Shown here: in pieces, positions 8,167 through 20,200 of the stretch | Layout of the letters: the number at the start of each line of letters is the position of its first letter | Numbering within the stretch: the stretch's first letter is position 1 | Notes under the pieces: model-generated | Seen by the model: the letters and a program-made list of their open reading frames with translations, nothing else | Databases searched by the model: none | What the model was told of the DNA's origin: nothing | Assembly (NCBI RefSeq): GCF_000374065.1 | Contig: NZ_KB893312.1 | Span: forward strand, 62,121-126,120 | DNA length: 64,000 nucleotides | From: Spirosoma luteum DSM 19990 | GTDB lineage: Bacteria; Bacteroidota; Bacteroidia; Cytophagales; Spirosomataceae | Reading direction: 5' to 3' | Position numbers and translations under genes: made by a program

Positions 8167-10992
8167 ATGCGCAAACGCATCCCTATACTGCTCTTTTTTA
8201 TGTGCTTAGGTGTGTTAAACACTCAGGCACAGATAAACCTTGCCGGCGTTGTCACTGACGAAAATGAGCAGCCATTGGCAGGAGCAACTATCGTTATTCG
8301 AAATACAAACACCGGTACAACAACACAGAATGACGGTCAATTTGCTTTGCAGACTACGGGCGAGTTGCCATTGACTATCAGCGTATCGTTCATTGGGTAT
8401 CAGCCAAGAAACGTACAGGTGAGAGGGTATAACTTTCGTCATATTGTTGCCATACTCAGTCAGGAAAGGATTCCGGCCCAAGCCCGCGACGGTGTCATGG
8501 TTGCCAGTCGGGTAGAAGAGATTAGTCAGAAAGCTCCCCTGACGGTAGAGAAGCTGGAGGCTGCTCAGTTTCAGCAAGCACCGGCAGTTAGCCCGTTCGG
8601 TGCCCTTCAATACGTGAAGGGTGTGGATTTGATGACGCAGAGTCTACCGTTTCAATCCGTGAATCTGCGGGGTTTTGGGTCTACCAGTAACAGTCGCTTT
8701 CTTCAGCTGAATGATGGGATGGATAATCGCTCCCCGGGTCTTGGGTTTGGATTTGGCACTGTGGCAGGTATTCCTGATCTGGATATCGAACACATCGAAC
8801 TTGTTGCGGGCGCATCGTCTGCTCTGTATGGACCCGATGCCGAGCAGGGGGTTATGCTTACGTCAAGTAAAAACCCATTTACGTATCAGGGGTTAAGTGT
8901 ACGGGCAATAGGAGGTGTCAACAATATCGGGAAAGCGGGTTTCGGGCCGAAATCTTACCGGGATTTTGCCATTCGGTATGCCCGCGAATTAAGTGAACGC
9001 CTGGCAGTCAAAGTAAACGTTCAGCGGCTGGATGCCACGGATTTTATTGCTGACAACTACAACGACAGGCAAACACGTGACCGAAGTGCTGGCTATCAAC
9101 CTAACAATAATTTTAACACAAACTTTCAATACGATGGGGTTAATCGTTACGGCGATGAATTTGTTGGTACGGGTAGTGAATACACCTTCCCTAACGATTA
9201 TGCCAATGTGCTGTTACAGAATAAGCTGGTAACCAGGACGGGTTATGCCGAAGTTGATTTAATTGGAAATAATGGCAAGATGTTCAACAATCGGGCGGAT
9301 GTGTCGCTACATTACCGGTTACCGGGCAATATTGAAGCATCGGTAGGCTGGTATTACAGTAATGGTAACTTCATTCGTACCGCAAATTTCCGGGAGTATA
9401 TACCCAATTACCAACGGAATCAGGTTAAGGCTGAAATACGCGGTGATAACTTTTTCCTGCGCGCCTATACGACTCAGCAAAAAGCGGAAGGCTGGAACAT
9501 TGGCCTTACGGCAGTTGGCATTAACAACAGTTGGAAATCGCTGGGGCAGTGGGCAGCTGAGTTCGGACAGGTTTACGTGGAAAATAAAGTCACCGTTGGT
9601 GAATCCCGCGCCACCGCCGACCGGAATCGCTACGTGCCTGGTTCTGGACAATTTAATTTCGTTCGCGATCTGTTTTCAGCTACCTATAATACCGATTCCG
9701 TTCCGGGCTTTGGAAGTGTTCGCGGAACCCGTTTTCGGGATAATTCTGCTCTCTGGCATTATGAGGGTATGTATAATATAAGCGACATTATTCAGATCGC
9801 TGATGTTGTCGTGGGCGGTAGTATGCGTCAATACGTGCTTAATACGAGTGGAACACTTTTTGCCCTGAAGCCCGATGGAACGGAGTATATGATGAACGAA
9901 TATGGTGGCTACATACAGGTTTCAAAGGAAATTGCCGTTGGCCCTTCCTTAAAGGTGAAGCCTGCGGTGGTTGTGCGATACGATAAAAATCAGTATCTGA
10001 AGGGTATCTTTTCACCCAGAGCATCGGCAGTAGTCAGTATGAAACAGCACCATTTGCGGGCATCCTGGCAATCGGCCTTTCACAACCCCGTGCCGGGGCA
10101 GCTTTTCGCTTCTCCAGCCACGGGTAGGTCGGGTGAAGTTGGTGGTTTGCCCATGGCTTCACAGGCGACTATGCTATTTTTGAACCCTGCCTATCTGGAC
10201 AGCGATGTGAATGCTTTCAGGGAAGGACGTATTTCGGCTGAGCAACTTCAAAATCGCAATTATACACCGTCACCCATCCAAACGGAACAGCTCAAAACCT
10301 GGGAAGTAGGGTACAAGACACTACTTTGGAATAAGCTATCGGTAGATGCTCTTTACTTCCGTAGCTACTACTCCGGTTTTATATCGACCCAACCGGTGTA
10401 CCAGCCCACTAATGGACAGTTGAATGATTTTACCACGAATGCCTATCGTACGCTGCAAATCAGTACTAATAGTTCGAACGATATTTTTGTTGACGGCTGG
10501 GCAATAGGAGGGACGTATACCATAGGTCGTGGGTTTGCCCTAAGTGGTAATTATGCCCATCAGGTTGGTACCGTCACGCTGCGTGATTTGCAGGGGACCA
10601 TCGTGAATGACAATGCGGGAAATCCCATCATCAAACGTAAAATGAGTGATAGTGAGGTAGTGAAAAAAGGCCGTAACTACTTCGATTCTCCCGAAAACAG
10701 GTATACTGTTTCCTTTAGTAATCCGCAACTAACGGATCGGCTGGGCGCATCCGTTGCTTTTCGCTGGACAGACAAAATGTGGTATGAGCAGGGAATTACA
10801 GCGGGAGATGCCTGGCTGCCTTCCTGGAGTAGTTTAGATGCGCAGGTATCCTGTAAAATGCCTCTTCTGAAATCAGTGATAAAAGTAGGCGCGACAAACA
10901 TCCTCAACAAATACTACGCTCAGGGATATGGGCTTGCACAGGTTGGAGGACTATACTACGTTAGCATAACGTTTGATGAGTTGATGAAGTAG
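8167..10992 (+). CDS. TonB-dependent outer-membrane receptor with carboxypeptidase-like regulatory domain (second copy)
   Basis: 941 residues from the ATG at 8167, where a signal peptide begins (MRKRIPILLFFMCLG, cut after NTQAQ). The frame opens earlier at a TTG (8125), but that would put 14 polar residues before the signal. Domains: CarboxypepD_reg-like (about 22-100), plug (about 110-225, with VNLRGFGS and AGASSALYGPDAEQG) and a beta-barrel. It is a paralogue of the preceding receptor. Its C-terminus ends in TFDELMK rather than in an aromatic residue, unlike the neighbour, so the last strand signal may be a few residues inside. Only 33 bp separate it from the Crp-like regulator, suggesting co-transcription. 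The ligand is unknown. Confidence 0.91.
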   Translation: MRKRIPILLFFMCLGVLNTQAQINLAGVVTDENEQPLAGATIVIRNTNTGTTTQNDGQFALQTTGELPLTISVSFIGYQPRNVQVRGYNFRHIVAILSQERIPAQARDGVMVASRVEEISQKAPLTVEKLEAAQFQQAPAVSPFGALQYVKGVDLMTQSLPFQSVNLRGFGSTSNSRFLQLNDGMDNRSPGLGFGFGTVAGIPDLDIEHIELVAGASSALYGPDAEQGVMLTSSKNPFTYQGLSVRAIGGVNNIGKAGFGPKSYRDFAIRYARELSERLAVKVNVQRLDATDFIADNYNDRQTRDRSAGYQPNNNFNTNFQYDGVNRYGDEFVGTGSEYTFPNDYANVLLQNKLVTRTGYAEVDLIGNNGKMFNNRADVSLHYRLPGNIEASVGWYYSNGNFIRTANFREYIPNYQRNQVKAEIRGDNFFLRAYTTQQKAEGWNIGLTAVGINNSWKSLGQWAAEFGQVYVENKVTVGESRATADRNRYVPGSGQFNFVRDLFSATYNTDSVPGFGSVRGTRFRDNSALWHYEGMYNISDIIQIADVVVGGSMRQYVLNTSGTLFALKPDGTEYMMNEYGGYIQVSKEIAVGPSLKVKPAVVVRYDKNQYLKGIFSPRASAVVSMKQHHLRASWQSAFHNPVPGQLFASPATGRSGEVGGLPMASQATMLFLNPAYLDSDVNAFREGRISAEQLQNRNYTPSPIQTEQLKTWEVGYKTLLWNKLSVDALYFRSYYSGFISTQPVYQPTNGQLNDFTTNAYRTLQISTNSSNDIFVDGWAIGGTYTIGRGFALSGNYAHQVGTVTLRDLQGTIVNDNAGNPIIKRKMSDSEVVKKGRNYFDSPENRYTVSFSNPQLTDRLGASVAFRWTDKMWYEQGITAGDAWLPSWSSLDAQVSCKMPLLKSVIKVGATNILNKYYAQGYGLAQVGGLYYVSITFDELMK

Positions 10993-11025
10993 TTTCGCCT
11001 TTTAAGGGTTAATTTCCTCTTTCAC

Positions 11026-11613
11026 ATGGAGCATAATCTGCCCGATATCGTTGCGTCAATTAAGAGAAATTATGCTGATCTCACTACCGAATGCGAACAG
11101 GACTTGATTGCCTGCTGCAAGCTGTTACGGGTTGAAAAAAATACTACCCTGGTAAAAGAAGGTCAGTATGCCGACAAAACGTATTTTATTGTAAAAGGAG
11201 CCGCCCGTGCTTATTATCTGAAAGACGGCCGAGAAATTACCGATTGGTTCGCGTTTGAAGATGCCTTCATTACGTCTGTCAATAGCTTTTTTCTAAACAT
11301 CCCAAGTCCTTACTATATCGAGTTGCTGGAGTCGGCAGTTATTGTAGAAATAGCAAGAAATGCCATGCTTGAGTTATGCGACAAACACCATAGCTTCGAC
11401 CGACTCTGTCGGATCATTGTCACAAGAACTATGCTTCAACTCCAGCAGCGTGTTGTTTCCATCCAGTTTGAATCTGCCCAGCAAAAGTTAGATAATCTGA
11501 TGGCCATTCGCCCTGACATCACCAACCGAGTACCCTTGGGTCATATTGCTTCTTATTTGGGCATTACGCTCGAAACTTTAAGCCGAATCAGGCACCCCAA
11601 AAAGCGAATTTGA
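11026..11613 (+). CDS. Crp/Fnr family transcriptional regulator
   Basis: 195 residues. Residues about 15-115 form a cyclic-nucleotide-binding-like beta-roll (KNTTLVKEGQYADKTYFIVKG, then a jelly-roll strand pattern). A long dimerisation helix (about 120-155) and a C-terminal helix-turn-helix (PLGHIASYLGITLETLSRIR) follow. The cAMP-contact residues of E. coli Crp are not obvious and there is no N-terminal cysteine cluster as in Fnr, so it resembles the Bacteroidota group of Crp-like activators with unknown effector. It probably controls the receptor upstream or the two membrane proteins downstream, since all lie in the same direction with short gaps. The C-terminus is short after the recognition helix. 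Confidence 0.88.
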   Translation: MEHNLPDIVASIKRNYADLTTECEQDLIACCKLLRVEKNTTLVKEGQYADKTYFIVKGAARAYYLKDGREITDWFAFEDAFITSVNSFFLNIPSPYYIELLESAVIVEIARNAMLELCDKHHSFDRLCRIIVTRTMLQLQQRVVSIQFESAQQKLDNLMAIRPDITNRVPLGHIASYLGITLETLSRIRHPKKRI

Positions 11614-11691
11614 TTTATATCAAATGACTTGCAGCTAGCTACTTTGATATTTGCACTAGCTTAATGCCGCTATGTAATTGGGTCGCCGTGC

Positions 11692-12303
11692 ATGAACTAT
11701 AAAACTGTACACCGTATTACCGGGATACTTATTTCCGTATTTATTGCTGCCCACTTGTTCAATCATTTGATGGCCTGGTTTGGTATTCAGACCCATCGGG
11801 ACATTATGGAGTTGTTTCGCAACGTTTACCGCCATCCAGCTATTGAGTGGTTTCTCATCGCTTCTTTTCTGTTTCAGGCGTATAGCGGTATTTCGTTAGT
11901 AGTTGCACTGAAGAAAAAACCTAAACTGACCACGTTCGAACGGCTGCAACTCTATTCGGGGATTGCGTTGGGATTTTTTATTATCCAGCACATACTAGCC
12001 GTTATTGGCCAACGGCTTTATTATCAATTTGATACTAACTTCTATTTTGCTGCCCGAGTCGCAGTTGAGTACCCATTTAACTTGTACTTCGTGCCTTACT
12101 ATTTTATGGGTATTGTCGCGTTTGGCGTACACGTCGGTTTGGCTCATCGGAAGAGAATAATCCAGTTTGTAAGGCCAGGCATAGCCAATGTTCATTTCAT
12201 ATTCATCGTATTAATTTCGATATTCATTGCCTGCATTATATTATACACCTTTATGGGTGGTCGTTATCTGATTGAGATTCCTGAGCAATATGAAGTTTAT
12301 TAA
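11692..12303 (+). CDS. Five-helix membrane protein, cytochrome b-like histidine pattern
   Basis: 203 residues with five predicted transmembrane helices (about 8-27, 50-72, 90-112, 125-150, 165-190). Histidines fall in or near helices (HRITG, AAHLFNHL, IIQHILA, GVHVGLAHRK), a layout reminiscent of the succinate dehydrogenase/cytochrome b-type haem anchors, but I cannot assign it firmly. The polar loop KKKPKLTTFERLQ faces the cytoplasm by the positive-inside rule. It sits between the Crp-like regulator and another small membrane protein, 17 bp before the latter, so the three probably form one operon. Function is unknown; a redox or small-molecule-sensing role would be a guess. Confidence 0.65.
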   Translation: MNYKTVHRITGILISVFIAAHLFNHLMAWFGIQTHRDIMELFRNVYRHPAIEWFLIASFLFQAYSGISLVVALKKKPKLTTFERLQLYSGIALGFFIIQHILAVIGQRLYYQFDTNFYFAARVAVEYPFNLYFVPYYFMGIVAFGVHVGLAHRKRIIQFVRPGIANVHFIFIVLISIFIACIILYTFMGGRYLIEIPEQYEVY

Positions 12304-12320
12304 CTTACAAGATAACCTTT

Positions 12321-12695
12321 ATGAACATCCTTGTTTATCTCTGTGGTATATATTCACTTGGGTTCGCCATATTTCACCTATTCTTCTGGCGACTGTTTGA
12401 CTGGAAAAATGAACTAAAAAAACTCTCACTGGCTAATCGAGCAATCCTGCAAATTGCCAATATTAGGCTGATTTACATTTGTATGCTTGTTGCTTTCCTA
12501 TGTTTTTGCTTCCCAACAGATCTCACGACAACTACGTTAGGCAAGACCTTTTTGGGCGGAATGTCATTATTCTGGTTTGGCAGAACAGTGGAACAGTTCA
12601 TTTTTTTGCGCATTAACAAAACCTTCGTCCACGTATTGACAGCACTATTTATTATCGGGGCAATAATTTTTGCCTTGCCCGTTTTTTTGTCGTAA
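12321..12695 (+). CDS. Small four-helix membrane protein, unknown function
   Basis: 124 residues, almost entirely hydrophobic, with four predicted helices (about 3-22, 47-67, 75-93, 100-122). Charged loop residues are WKNELKK and RINK. I do not recognise a family. It starts 17 bp after the preceding membrane gene and ends just before the bidirectional terminator shared with rpoC, so it is the last gene of the receptor/Crp operon. Confidence 0.6.
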   Translation: MNILVYLCGIYSLGFAIFHLFFWRLFDWKNELKKLSLANRAILQIANIRLIYICMLVAFLCFCFPTDLTTTTLGKTFLGGMSLFWFGRTVEQFIFLRINKTFVHVLTALFIIGAIIFALPVFLS

Positions 12696-12701
12696 AAGCA
12701 A

Positions 12702-12735
12702 AAACCGCCCCAGCCATTAAGGACCGGAGCGGTTT
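12702..12735. terminator. Bidirectional terminator between converging transcripts
   Basis: aaaccgcccc / ggagcggttt form a 10-bp stem with one mismatch and a 14-nt loop. It lies between the convergent membrane-protein gene and rpoC, with A-rich sequence on the left that reads as a U-run for rpoC. Confidence 0.75.
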
Positions 12736-12758
12736 CATATTTAATCCTGATACGACGC

Positions 12759-15700
12759 TTACACCGTCGCCCGTTTCTTGCTGCGGGCGAATGACTCGCG
12801 CGATTCTGTAACTATTTCCAGTTCTTCCTTCGAACCAACAATTGCGTTCTGATAATGACGAAGACCCGTACCCGCTGGAATCAGGTGACCAACGATCACG
12901 TTCTCTTTCAGGCCGTCGAGTGTATCGCGCTTACCCCGAATCGAAGCTTCGCTCAACACCTTCGTTGTTTCCTGGAAGGAAGCAGCCGAGATGAAACTGT
13001 CTGTACCTAACGATGACTGAGTGATACCCATCAGCGTTGGTTGCGAAACAGCGGCCATCGCGTCACGAACAGTTACCAATGCCATGTCACGGCGTTTCAG
13101 ACTTGAATTCTCGTCCCGAAGCTGACGGCTCGTGACAATCATACCCGGCTTGAAATTAGGTGACTCACCGGGTTCCATAACAACCTTAGCATCAAGTACT
13201 TTGTCGTTTTCTTCCCGGAATGACCATTTGTCGACAACCTGACCTTCGAGGAAGTTAGTGTCGCCAGAGTCGATAATTTCAACTTTCTGCATCATTTGCC
13301 GTACAATGGCTTCGATGTGCTTATCGTTGATCTTAACGCCTTGCAGACGGTAAACTTCCTGAATTTCATTCACCAGATACTCCTGAACGGCAGTTGGACC
13401 TTTAATAGCCAGAATGTCGCTCGGCGTAATTGCTCCGTCAGACAATGGTGCACCAGCGCGCACAAAGTCATTATCCTGTACCAGAATAAACTTCGACAGG
13501 GGAACCAGATATTTCTTCTTCGTGCCGTCTCTCGACTCGATAAAGATTTCGCGGTTACCACGCTTGATAGCACCGTAGGTTACCACACCATCAATCTCGC
13601 TTACTACGGCTGGATTGGAGGGGTTACGGGCTTCAAACAATTCCGTTACCCGTGGCAGACCACCCGTAATATCACGGGTTTTACCTACGTTACGTGGAAT
13701 CTTCGCCAGCGGTTGGCCAGCCTTGATTTTCTGCCCTTCCTTCACCACCAGGCGTGAGCCAACGGGTAGGTTATAACTCTTCTGCAACGGACCTCCGTCA
13801 TTATCGGGTAGGTGAAGTGTCAGCGTTGTGGTACCCTGTACAACAATGGCCGGGTTCTTGGCTTTGTCACGAGTTTCGATGATTACCTTTTCCTGGAAGC
13901 CGGTTTGCTCATCAAATTCTTCGCGGTACGTAATACCATCTTCAATGGCATCAAAATTCAGGGTACCAGTCAATTCTGACAGAATAACGGCGTTGTAAGG
14001 ATCCCAGGCGCAAATGTCGTCACCTTTCTTCACCATATCACCATCTTTCACCCGCAGGAATGCCCCATAAGGAACGTTATTGCTGATAAGAATGACGTTA
14101 CGGTCGGCAGGATTCACAATCCGAACCTCACCCGAACGACCCATTACAATCGTTTGAGGATTACCTTCCGCATCTTCCGAAGATACCGTCCGCATTTCCT
14201 CTAACTCAATGAGTCCGTCGAATTTCGCTTTGATCGACGCATCAACCGCAATGTTAGACGCTGTACCACCCACGTGGAAGGTACGGAGTGTTAACTGAGT
14301 ACCCGGCTCACCAATGGATTGCGAGGCAATTACACCCACGGCTTCGCCAATGTCGACCATACGGCCTGATGCCAGGTTACGCCCGTAACACTTAGCACAA
14401 ACACCCTGACGGGATTCGCACGTCAACACCGACCGGATTTCAACCGTTTCGATGCTCGTTTCGTCAATCTGAGCAGCTACTTCTTCCGTTACCAGTTCAC
14501 CAGCTTCGATGATCAACTCCTTCGAGAGTGGATCGTAGATATCGTGAACCGTGGTCCGGCCCAGAATACGCTCCGATAATGGCTCAACGATGTCTTCGTT
14601 ATCTTTCAGCGCTGATACTTGTAGGCCACGCAAGGTGCCACAATCATCTTCACTGATAATAACATCCTGTGCTACGTCGTGCAAACGACGGGTCAGGTAA
14701 CCGGCGTCCGCAGTTTTCAACGCCGTATCGGCCAGACCTTTACGGGCACCGTGCGTGGAAATGAAATACTCCAGTACGTCCAGACCTTCTTTAAAGTTCG
14801 ACAGGATTGGGTTTTCAATAATCTCACCAACCGAACCCTGCAGGTTTTTCTGTGGCTTAGCCATCAGACCACGCATCCCACCTAACTGACGAATCTGCTC
14901 CCGCGAACCACGTGCGCCGGAGTGCATCATCATATAAATGGAGTTAAAACCACCCTGATCGGCTTCGAGCTGCTTCATCAGCGTCTCGGTCAAACGGGAG
15001 TTTACACGGGTCCAGATGTCGATAACCTGGTTGTACCGCTCGTTCTCTGTAATCAGACCCATCAGGTAGTTGTCCCAAACTGTCTGTACTTCAGCCTTCG
15101 CTTCGTCAACCAATCCCTGCTTTGCTTCAGGAATCATAACGTCGCTCAAACCAATTGACAGACCGCCTTTAAACGCCATCTGGAAACCAAGTTCCTTAAT
15201 TTCGTCGAGGAATTGAGCCGTCCGGGCACCACCTGAAATTTTGAAGATCAGCGCAATGATTTGCTGAAGTTTCTTCTTCGTCAGTAACTCATTGATATAG
15301 CCAACCTCTTCGGGAACAGCCTGGTTGAACAACAACCGACCCGCCACCGTATCGATAACTTTATAGACAAGCTCACCACTCTCATCCCGAACTTTCACCC
15401 GGCATTTGATATTGGCGTGCTTGGAAACTTTGCCTTCATTGATACCGATAACTACTTCTTCGGTGCCATAGAATGTCATGCCTTCGCCAGCAATTGGGTA
15501 CTCAGGAATGCTCTTACGGCCTTTAGTCACGTAGTATAGACCCAACACCATGTCCTGCGATGGTACCGTAATCGGCGCACCGTTGGCAGGGTTTAGGATA
15601 TTGTGCGACGCCAACATCAGTAGCGAGGCTTCCAGTACGGCTTCCTGTCCCAATGGAACGTGAACAGCCATCTGGTCACCGTCAAAGTCAGCGTTGAAGG

Positions 15701-17108
15701 CGGTACAAACGAGTGGGTGTAACTGAATAGCCTTTCCCTCGATCAGTTTAGGCTGGAAGGCCTGAATACCTAACCGGTGCAATGTTGGAGCACGGTTCAG
15801 CAATACAGGGTGACCTTTCAACACGTTTTCCAGAATATCCCAGATAACGGGGTCTTTCCGGTCAACAATTTTCTTGGCCGATTTCACCGTCTTGACAATA
15901 CCCCGCTCAATGAGCTTGCGAATGACAAAGGGCTTGAACAACTCAGCCGCCATGTCTTTCGGCAGACCACACTCGTGCAACTTCAGCTCAGGACCAACCA
16001 CAATAACCGAACGACCCGAATAGTCGACACGCTTACCAAGCAGGTTTTGCCGGAAACGCCCCTGCTTGCCTTTCAGCATGTCAGAAAGCGATTTTAGTGC
16101 CCGGTTTCCTTCCGAACGAACGGCGTTTACTTTACGGGAGTTGTCGAACAGCGAATCGACAGCTTCCTGCAACATCCGCTTTTCATTACGGAGAATTACT
16201 TCAGGCGCTTTAATTTCGATAAGCCGCTTCAGGCGGTTATTCCGGATGATAACCCGACGATACAGGTCATTCAAATCAGACGTGGCAAAACGACCACCAT
16301 CGAGAGGAACGAGTGGGCGCAATTCGGGTGGAATAACAGGCACCATTTTGATCACCATCCATTCAGGACGATTTTCAATACGGCCGTTTGCTTCCCGGAA
16401 TGCTTCAACAACTTTCAGCCGTTTCAGCGCTTCCGCTTTCCGCTGTTGCGACGTATCCGTGGCCGCAGCATGACGCAGCGAATAGGATAATTCGTCGAGT
16501 TCTACCCGTGACAACAACATCTCCAGCGCTTCAGCCCCCATCTTGGCGATGAATTTATTAGGGTCTTTGTCGTCGAGGTGCTGGTTTGTACCCGGCAGTT
16601 TGTCAATAATGTCCAGATACTCGTCTTCCGTCAGGAAGTCGAGTTGATTGATACCGTCCTCAGCCTTCACACCGGGCTGAACAACTACGTACCGCTCATA
16701 ATAAATGACCTGATCAAGTTTCTTGGTAGAAAGTCCCAGCAGATAACCAATTTTATTTGGCAGACTACGGAAATACCAGATGTGCGCGACGGGAACCACC
16801 AGTTCGATGTGTCCCATACGCTCCCGGCGAACCTTCTTTTCAGTTACTTCTACCCCACAACGGTCACAGATGATGCCTTTATAGCGTATCCGTTTGTACT
16901 TGCCGCAATGGCATTCCCAGTCCTTTACTGGCCCAAAAATGCGCTCGCAGAACAAGCCGCCCATTTCGGGTTTATAGGTCCGGTAATTGATAGTCTCCGG
17001 CTGTGTCACTTCGCCGTAGGAACTCTCCAAAATAGACTCCGGCGACGCCAGGCTGATTGTTACGCTCTGGAAGTCGCTGTTGAGCTTCTTGTTCTTTTTG
17101 AACGACAT
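12759..17108 (-). CDS. rpoC: DNA-directed RNA polymerase subunit beta'
   Basis: 1449 residues, the length usual for Bacteroidota. The N-terminal zinc-binding domain shows CHCGKYKR and CDRCGVEV. The active-site loop [14 protein letters not shown] carries the three Asp residues that bind catalytic magnesium. The second zinc site is CESRQGVC...CYGRN. The bridge helix/trigger loop region includes [25 protein letters not shown] (read in short pieces). It is the catalytic clamp subunit of RNA polymerase and the last gene of the superoperon, 110 bp after rpoB. The start at MSFKKNKK fits homologues. Confidence 0.99.
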   Translation of the reverse strand: MSFKKNKKLNSDFQSVTISLASPESILESSYGEVTQPETINYRTYKPEMGGLFCERIFGPVKDWECHCGKYKRIRYKGIICDRCGVEVTEKKVRRERMGHIELVVPVAHIWYFRSLPNKIGYLLGLSTKKLDQVIYYERYVVVQPGVKAEDGINQLDFLTEDEYLDIIDKLPGTNQHLDDKDPNKFIAKMGAEALEMLLSRVELDELSYSLRHAAATDTSQQRKAEALKRLKVVEAFREANGRIENRPEWMVIKMVPVIPPELRPLVPLDGGRFATSDLNDLYRRVIIRNNRLKRLIEIKAPEVILRNEKRMLQEAVDSLFDNSRKVNAVRSEGNRALKSLSDMLKGKQGRFRQNLLGKRVDYSGRSVIVVGPELKLHECGLPKDMAAELFKPFVIRKLIERGIVKTVKSAKKIVDRKDPVIWDILENVLKGHPVLLNRAPTLHRLGIQAFQPKLIEGKAIQLHPLVCTAFNADFDGDQMAVHVPLGQEAVLEASLLMLASHNILNPANGAPITVPSQDMVLGLYYVTKGRKSIPEYPIAGEGMTFYGTEEVVIGINEGKVSKHANIKCRVKVRDESGELVYKVIDTVAGRLLFNQAVPEEVGYINELLTKKKLQQIIALIFKISGGARTAQFLDEIKELGFQMAFKGGLSIGLSDVMIPEAKQGLVDEAKAEVQTVWDNYLMGLITENERYNQVIDIWTRVNSRLTETLMKQLEADQGGFNSIYMMMHSGARGSREQIRQLGGMRGLMAKPQKNLQGSVGEIIENPILSNFKEGLDVLEYFISTHGARKGLADTALKTADAGYLTRRLHDVAQDVIISEDDCGTLRGLQVSALKDNEDIVEPLSERILGRTTVHDIYDPLSKELIIEAGELVTEEVAAQIDETSIETVEIRSVLTCESRQGVCAKCYGRNLASGRMVDIGEAVGVIASQSIGEPGTQLTLRTFHVGGTASNIAVDASIKAKFDGLIELEEMRTVSSEDAEGNPQTIVMGRSGEVRIVNPADRNVILISNNVPYGAFLRVKDGDMVKKGDDICAWDPYNAVILSELTGTLNFDAIEDGITYREEFDEQTGFQEKVIIETRDKAKNPAIVVQGTTTLTLHLPDNDGGPLQKSYNLPVGSRLVVKEGQKIKAGQPLAKIPRNVGKTRDITGGLPRVTELFEARNPSNPAVVSEIDGVVTYGAIKRGNREIFIESRDGTKKKYLVPLSKFILVQDNDFVRAGAPLSDGAITPSDILAIKGPTAVQEYLVNEIQEVYRLQGVKINDKHIEAIVRQMMQKVEIIDSGDTNFLEGQVVDKWSFREENDKVLDAKVVMEPGESPNFKPGMIVTSRQLRDENSSLKRRDMALVTVRDAMAAVSQPTLMGITQSSLGTDSFISAASFQETTKVLSEASIRGKRDTLDGLKENVIVGHLIPAGTGLRHYQNAIVGSKEELEIVTESRESFARSKKRATV

Positions 17109-17143
17109 TGGTTGGAGATTAAAAGTTAAAAACAGATTGAGTA

Positions 17144-17207
17144 GTTGGTCAGTCTATGAGTTGACCAGTAGCTAACGTGTACTGGATTTACTTACTGACT
17201 GACCAAC
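17144..17207. repeat. Inverted repeat in the rpoB-rpoC spacer
   Basis: gttggtcagtc and gactgaccaac form an 11-bp dyad with a 42-nt interior. There is no U-run, so it is not a clear terminator; it could be an RNA-processing or folding element. Confidence 0.45.
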
Positions 17208-17218
17208 TAACCAACTTA

Positions 17219-20200
17219 CTATTCTAATGTAATTTCAAGGGCGAGACCACGCAATTCGTGAACGAGTACGTTGAACGACTCCGGAATATTAGGCTTCGGC
17301 AGGTTTTCACCTTTCACGATAGCTTCGTACGCCTTTGCGCGACCAACTACATCATCAGATTTTACGGTCAGGATTTCCTGCAGGATATTAGATGCTCCAA
17401 AAGCTTCCAGTGCCCACACTTCCATCTCACCAAAACGCTGACCGCCAAACTGCGCCTTACCACCCAGCGGCTGCTGTGTAATGAGCGAGTAGGGACCAAT
17501 TGAACGGGCGTGCATCTTATCGTCCACTAAGTGACCGAGTTTGAGCATGTAAATGATACCTACCGTAACGGGTTGATCAAAACGCTCACCGGTTAGTCCA
17601 TTGTAGAGATAAGTCCGGCCAAACGAAGGCAATTCTGCTTCATTCAACTCATCTGCCACCTGCTGTTCAGTCGCTCCGTCAAAAATTGGCGTAGCATACT
17701 TCCGATTTAGTTTCTGACCAGCCCAGGCCAGTACGGTCTCATAAATCTGGCCGAGGTTCATCCGGCTTGGTACGCCGAGAGGGTTAAGCACGATGTCTAC
17801 TTTCGTTCCATCTTCTAGGAATGGCATGTCCTCATCCCGGACAATCCGTGCGACGACACCCTTGTTACCGTGACGACCAGCCATTTTATCACCTACTTTC
17901 AGCTTACGCTTCTTGGCGATATACACTTTGGCCAGCTTAACAATACCGGCGGGTAATTCATCGCCCACTTCGAGTGTAAACCGTTCCCGCTTGAATTTGC
18001 CGGTAATTTCGCTCCGACGGTTATTGTAGTTTTTCACTAACGCAATAACCATCTCGTTCGCTTTCTCATCGTCGGTCCAGCTATCCAGATTCAAATCCGA
18101 TAACAGGTTAGCTTCTTCCGGTACAGCGTAACTGCTTTCGTCGCGGTAGGCGTTCTTGTCAGGAAAGAGGTTATCCGTAATATTCTTACGGTTAAACTTT
18201 ACACCTTTGCTTACTACTTCGTCACCAAATTTATGCTTAACACCAGCGCTGGTTTTTCCGTCGAGTAAGTTAACCGTTTTGTCAATCATGCGGGTACGGA
18301 AGTCGTTCAACTCACGACCGTACTTCTTCATCAGCGCCTTTACCTCATCTTTGTGCTTACCCCGGTCTTCTTTGGCCGGACGGGCAAATAATTTGGTGTC
18401 AATAACCACTCCTTTCAGGGACGGTGGCGCTTTCTTGGACGCATCTTTTACATCACCGGCTTTATCGCCGAAAATGGCGCGAAGAAGTTTCTCTTCCGGC
18501 GTTGGATCGCTTTCACCTTTCGGTGTAATCTTACCAATCAGGATATCACCTTCTTTTACTTCCGTACCAACCCGAACGATACCATTCTCATCAAGATTTT
18601 TGACAGTTTCTTCGCTAACGTTCGGAATTTCAGAGGTTAACTCTTCTTCACCCCGTTTGGTATCACGTACTTCCAGTTCAAACTCTTCAATGTGAATGGA
18701 CGTGAAAATATCTTCCCGCACTACGCGTTCCGAAATCACAATAGCATCCTCAAAATTATATCCCTGCCAGGGCATGAAGGCAACCTTCATGTTACGGCCC
18801 AACGCCAGTTCACCTGCCTGAGTCGCATATCCTTCGCACAGCACATCTCCTTTCTTCACCTTCTGGCCTTTCAGCACAGTTGGTTTTATGTTGATGCATG
18901 TATCCTGGTTAGTCCGGCGGAATTTGATCAGATTGTATGTCTTCCGATCTTCATCAAACGAAATAGCCATTGCATCATCGTCAAGGTTGTATTTGACTAC
19001 TATTTTAGTAGAGTCAACCAGTTCGACAACGCCATCTGCTTCAGCAATAACCAGTGTACGGGAGTCAACCGCCACACGACCTTCCAGACCCGTTCCCACG
19101 ATAGGAGCTTCGGGCCGAAGCAATGGAACGGCCTGACGCTGCATATTCGAACCCATCAGGGCACGGTTAGCATCGTCATGCTCAAGAAACGGAATCATGG
19201 AGGCAGCTACCGACACAATTTGGTTGGGAGCAATATCCATGAAGGTAACGTTTGCCGGTTCCGCTATGGGGAAGTCACCTTCAAAACGAGCTTTCAGGCG
19301 ATCTACCTGGAAATTTCCTTTCTTGTCGATGCCCGCATTTGCCTGAGCGATGTAGTGAGTATCCTCTTCTTCGGCAGTCAGGTACATCACTGGCTTATCC
19401 ATCGCAACTTTTCCGTTTTCGATAATACGATACGGTGTTTCGATAAAGCCCATGCTGTTGATTTTAGCATAGACACACAGCGACGAGATCAACCCAATGT
19501 TTGGACCTTCCGGTGTTTCAATCGTACATAACCGACCGTAGTGGGTATAGTGTACGTCACGAACCTCGAAACCTGCCCGCTCACGCGATAGACCGCCTGG
19601 TCCCAGTGCCGACATCCGACGCTTGTGCGTCACCTCAGCAAGTGGGTTCGTCTGGTCCATGAACTGTGACAACTGATTGGTACCGAAGAACGAGTTAATG
19701 ACGGACGACAGCGTCCGGGCGTTAATCAGGTCAACAGGTTTGAAATCTTCGTTGTCCCGAACGTTCATTCGTTCTTTGATGGTCCGCGCCATACGAGCCA
19801 GACCAACGCCGAACTGTGCATATAACTGTTCACCCACTGTCCGGACGCGCCGGTTGCTCAGGTGGTCAATATCATCAACAACAGCTTTTGAGTTAATCAG
19901 ACCAATCAGGTACTTCACGATAGACACAATGTCTTCCGTAGTTAATACCTTCATGTCCGACGAAATGTCGAGCTGCAGTTTCTTGTTAATCCGATACCGG
20001 CCTACATCACCCAGGTCATAGCGTTTATCCGAGAAAAACAGACTCTGGATAATCTCGCGGGCCGTTTGCTCATCAGGTGCATCCGCGTTTCGAAGCTGAC
20101 GATAGATTTGCTCTACCGCTTCCTTCTCCGAATTTGAACTGTCCTTTTGCAGTGTGTTGTAAATGATGTTATAATCGGCCATGTTCATGTCCTCCTTGTG

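Noticed and set aside
18692-19531. Plus-strand frame of 279 residues
   Set aside because: Antisense to rpoB; long antisense frames are common opposite conserved GC-moderate genes.
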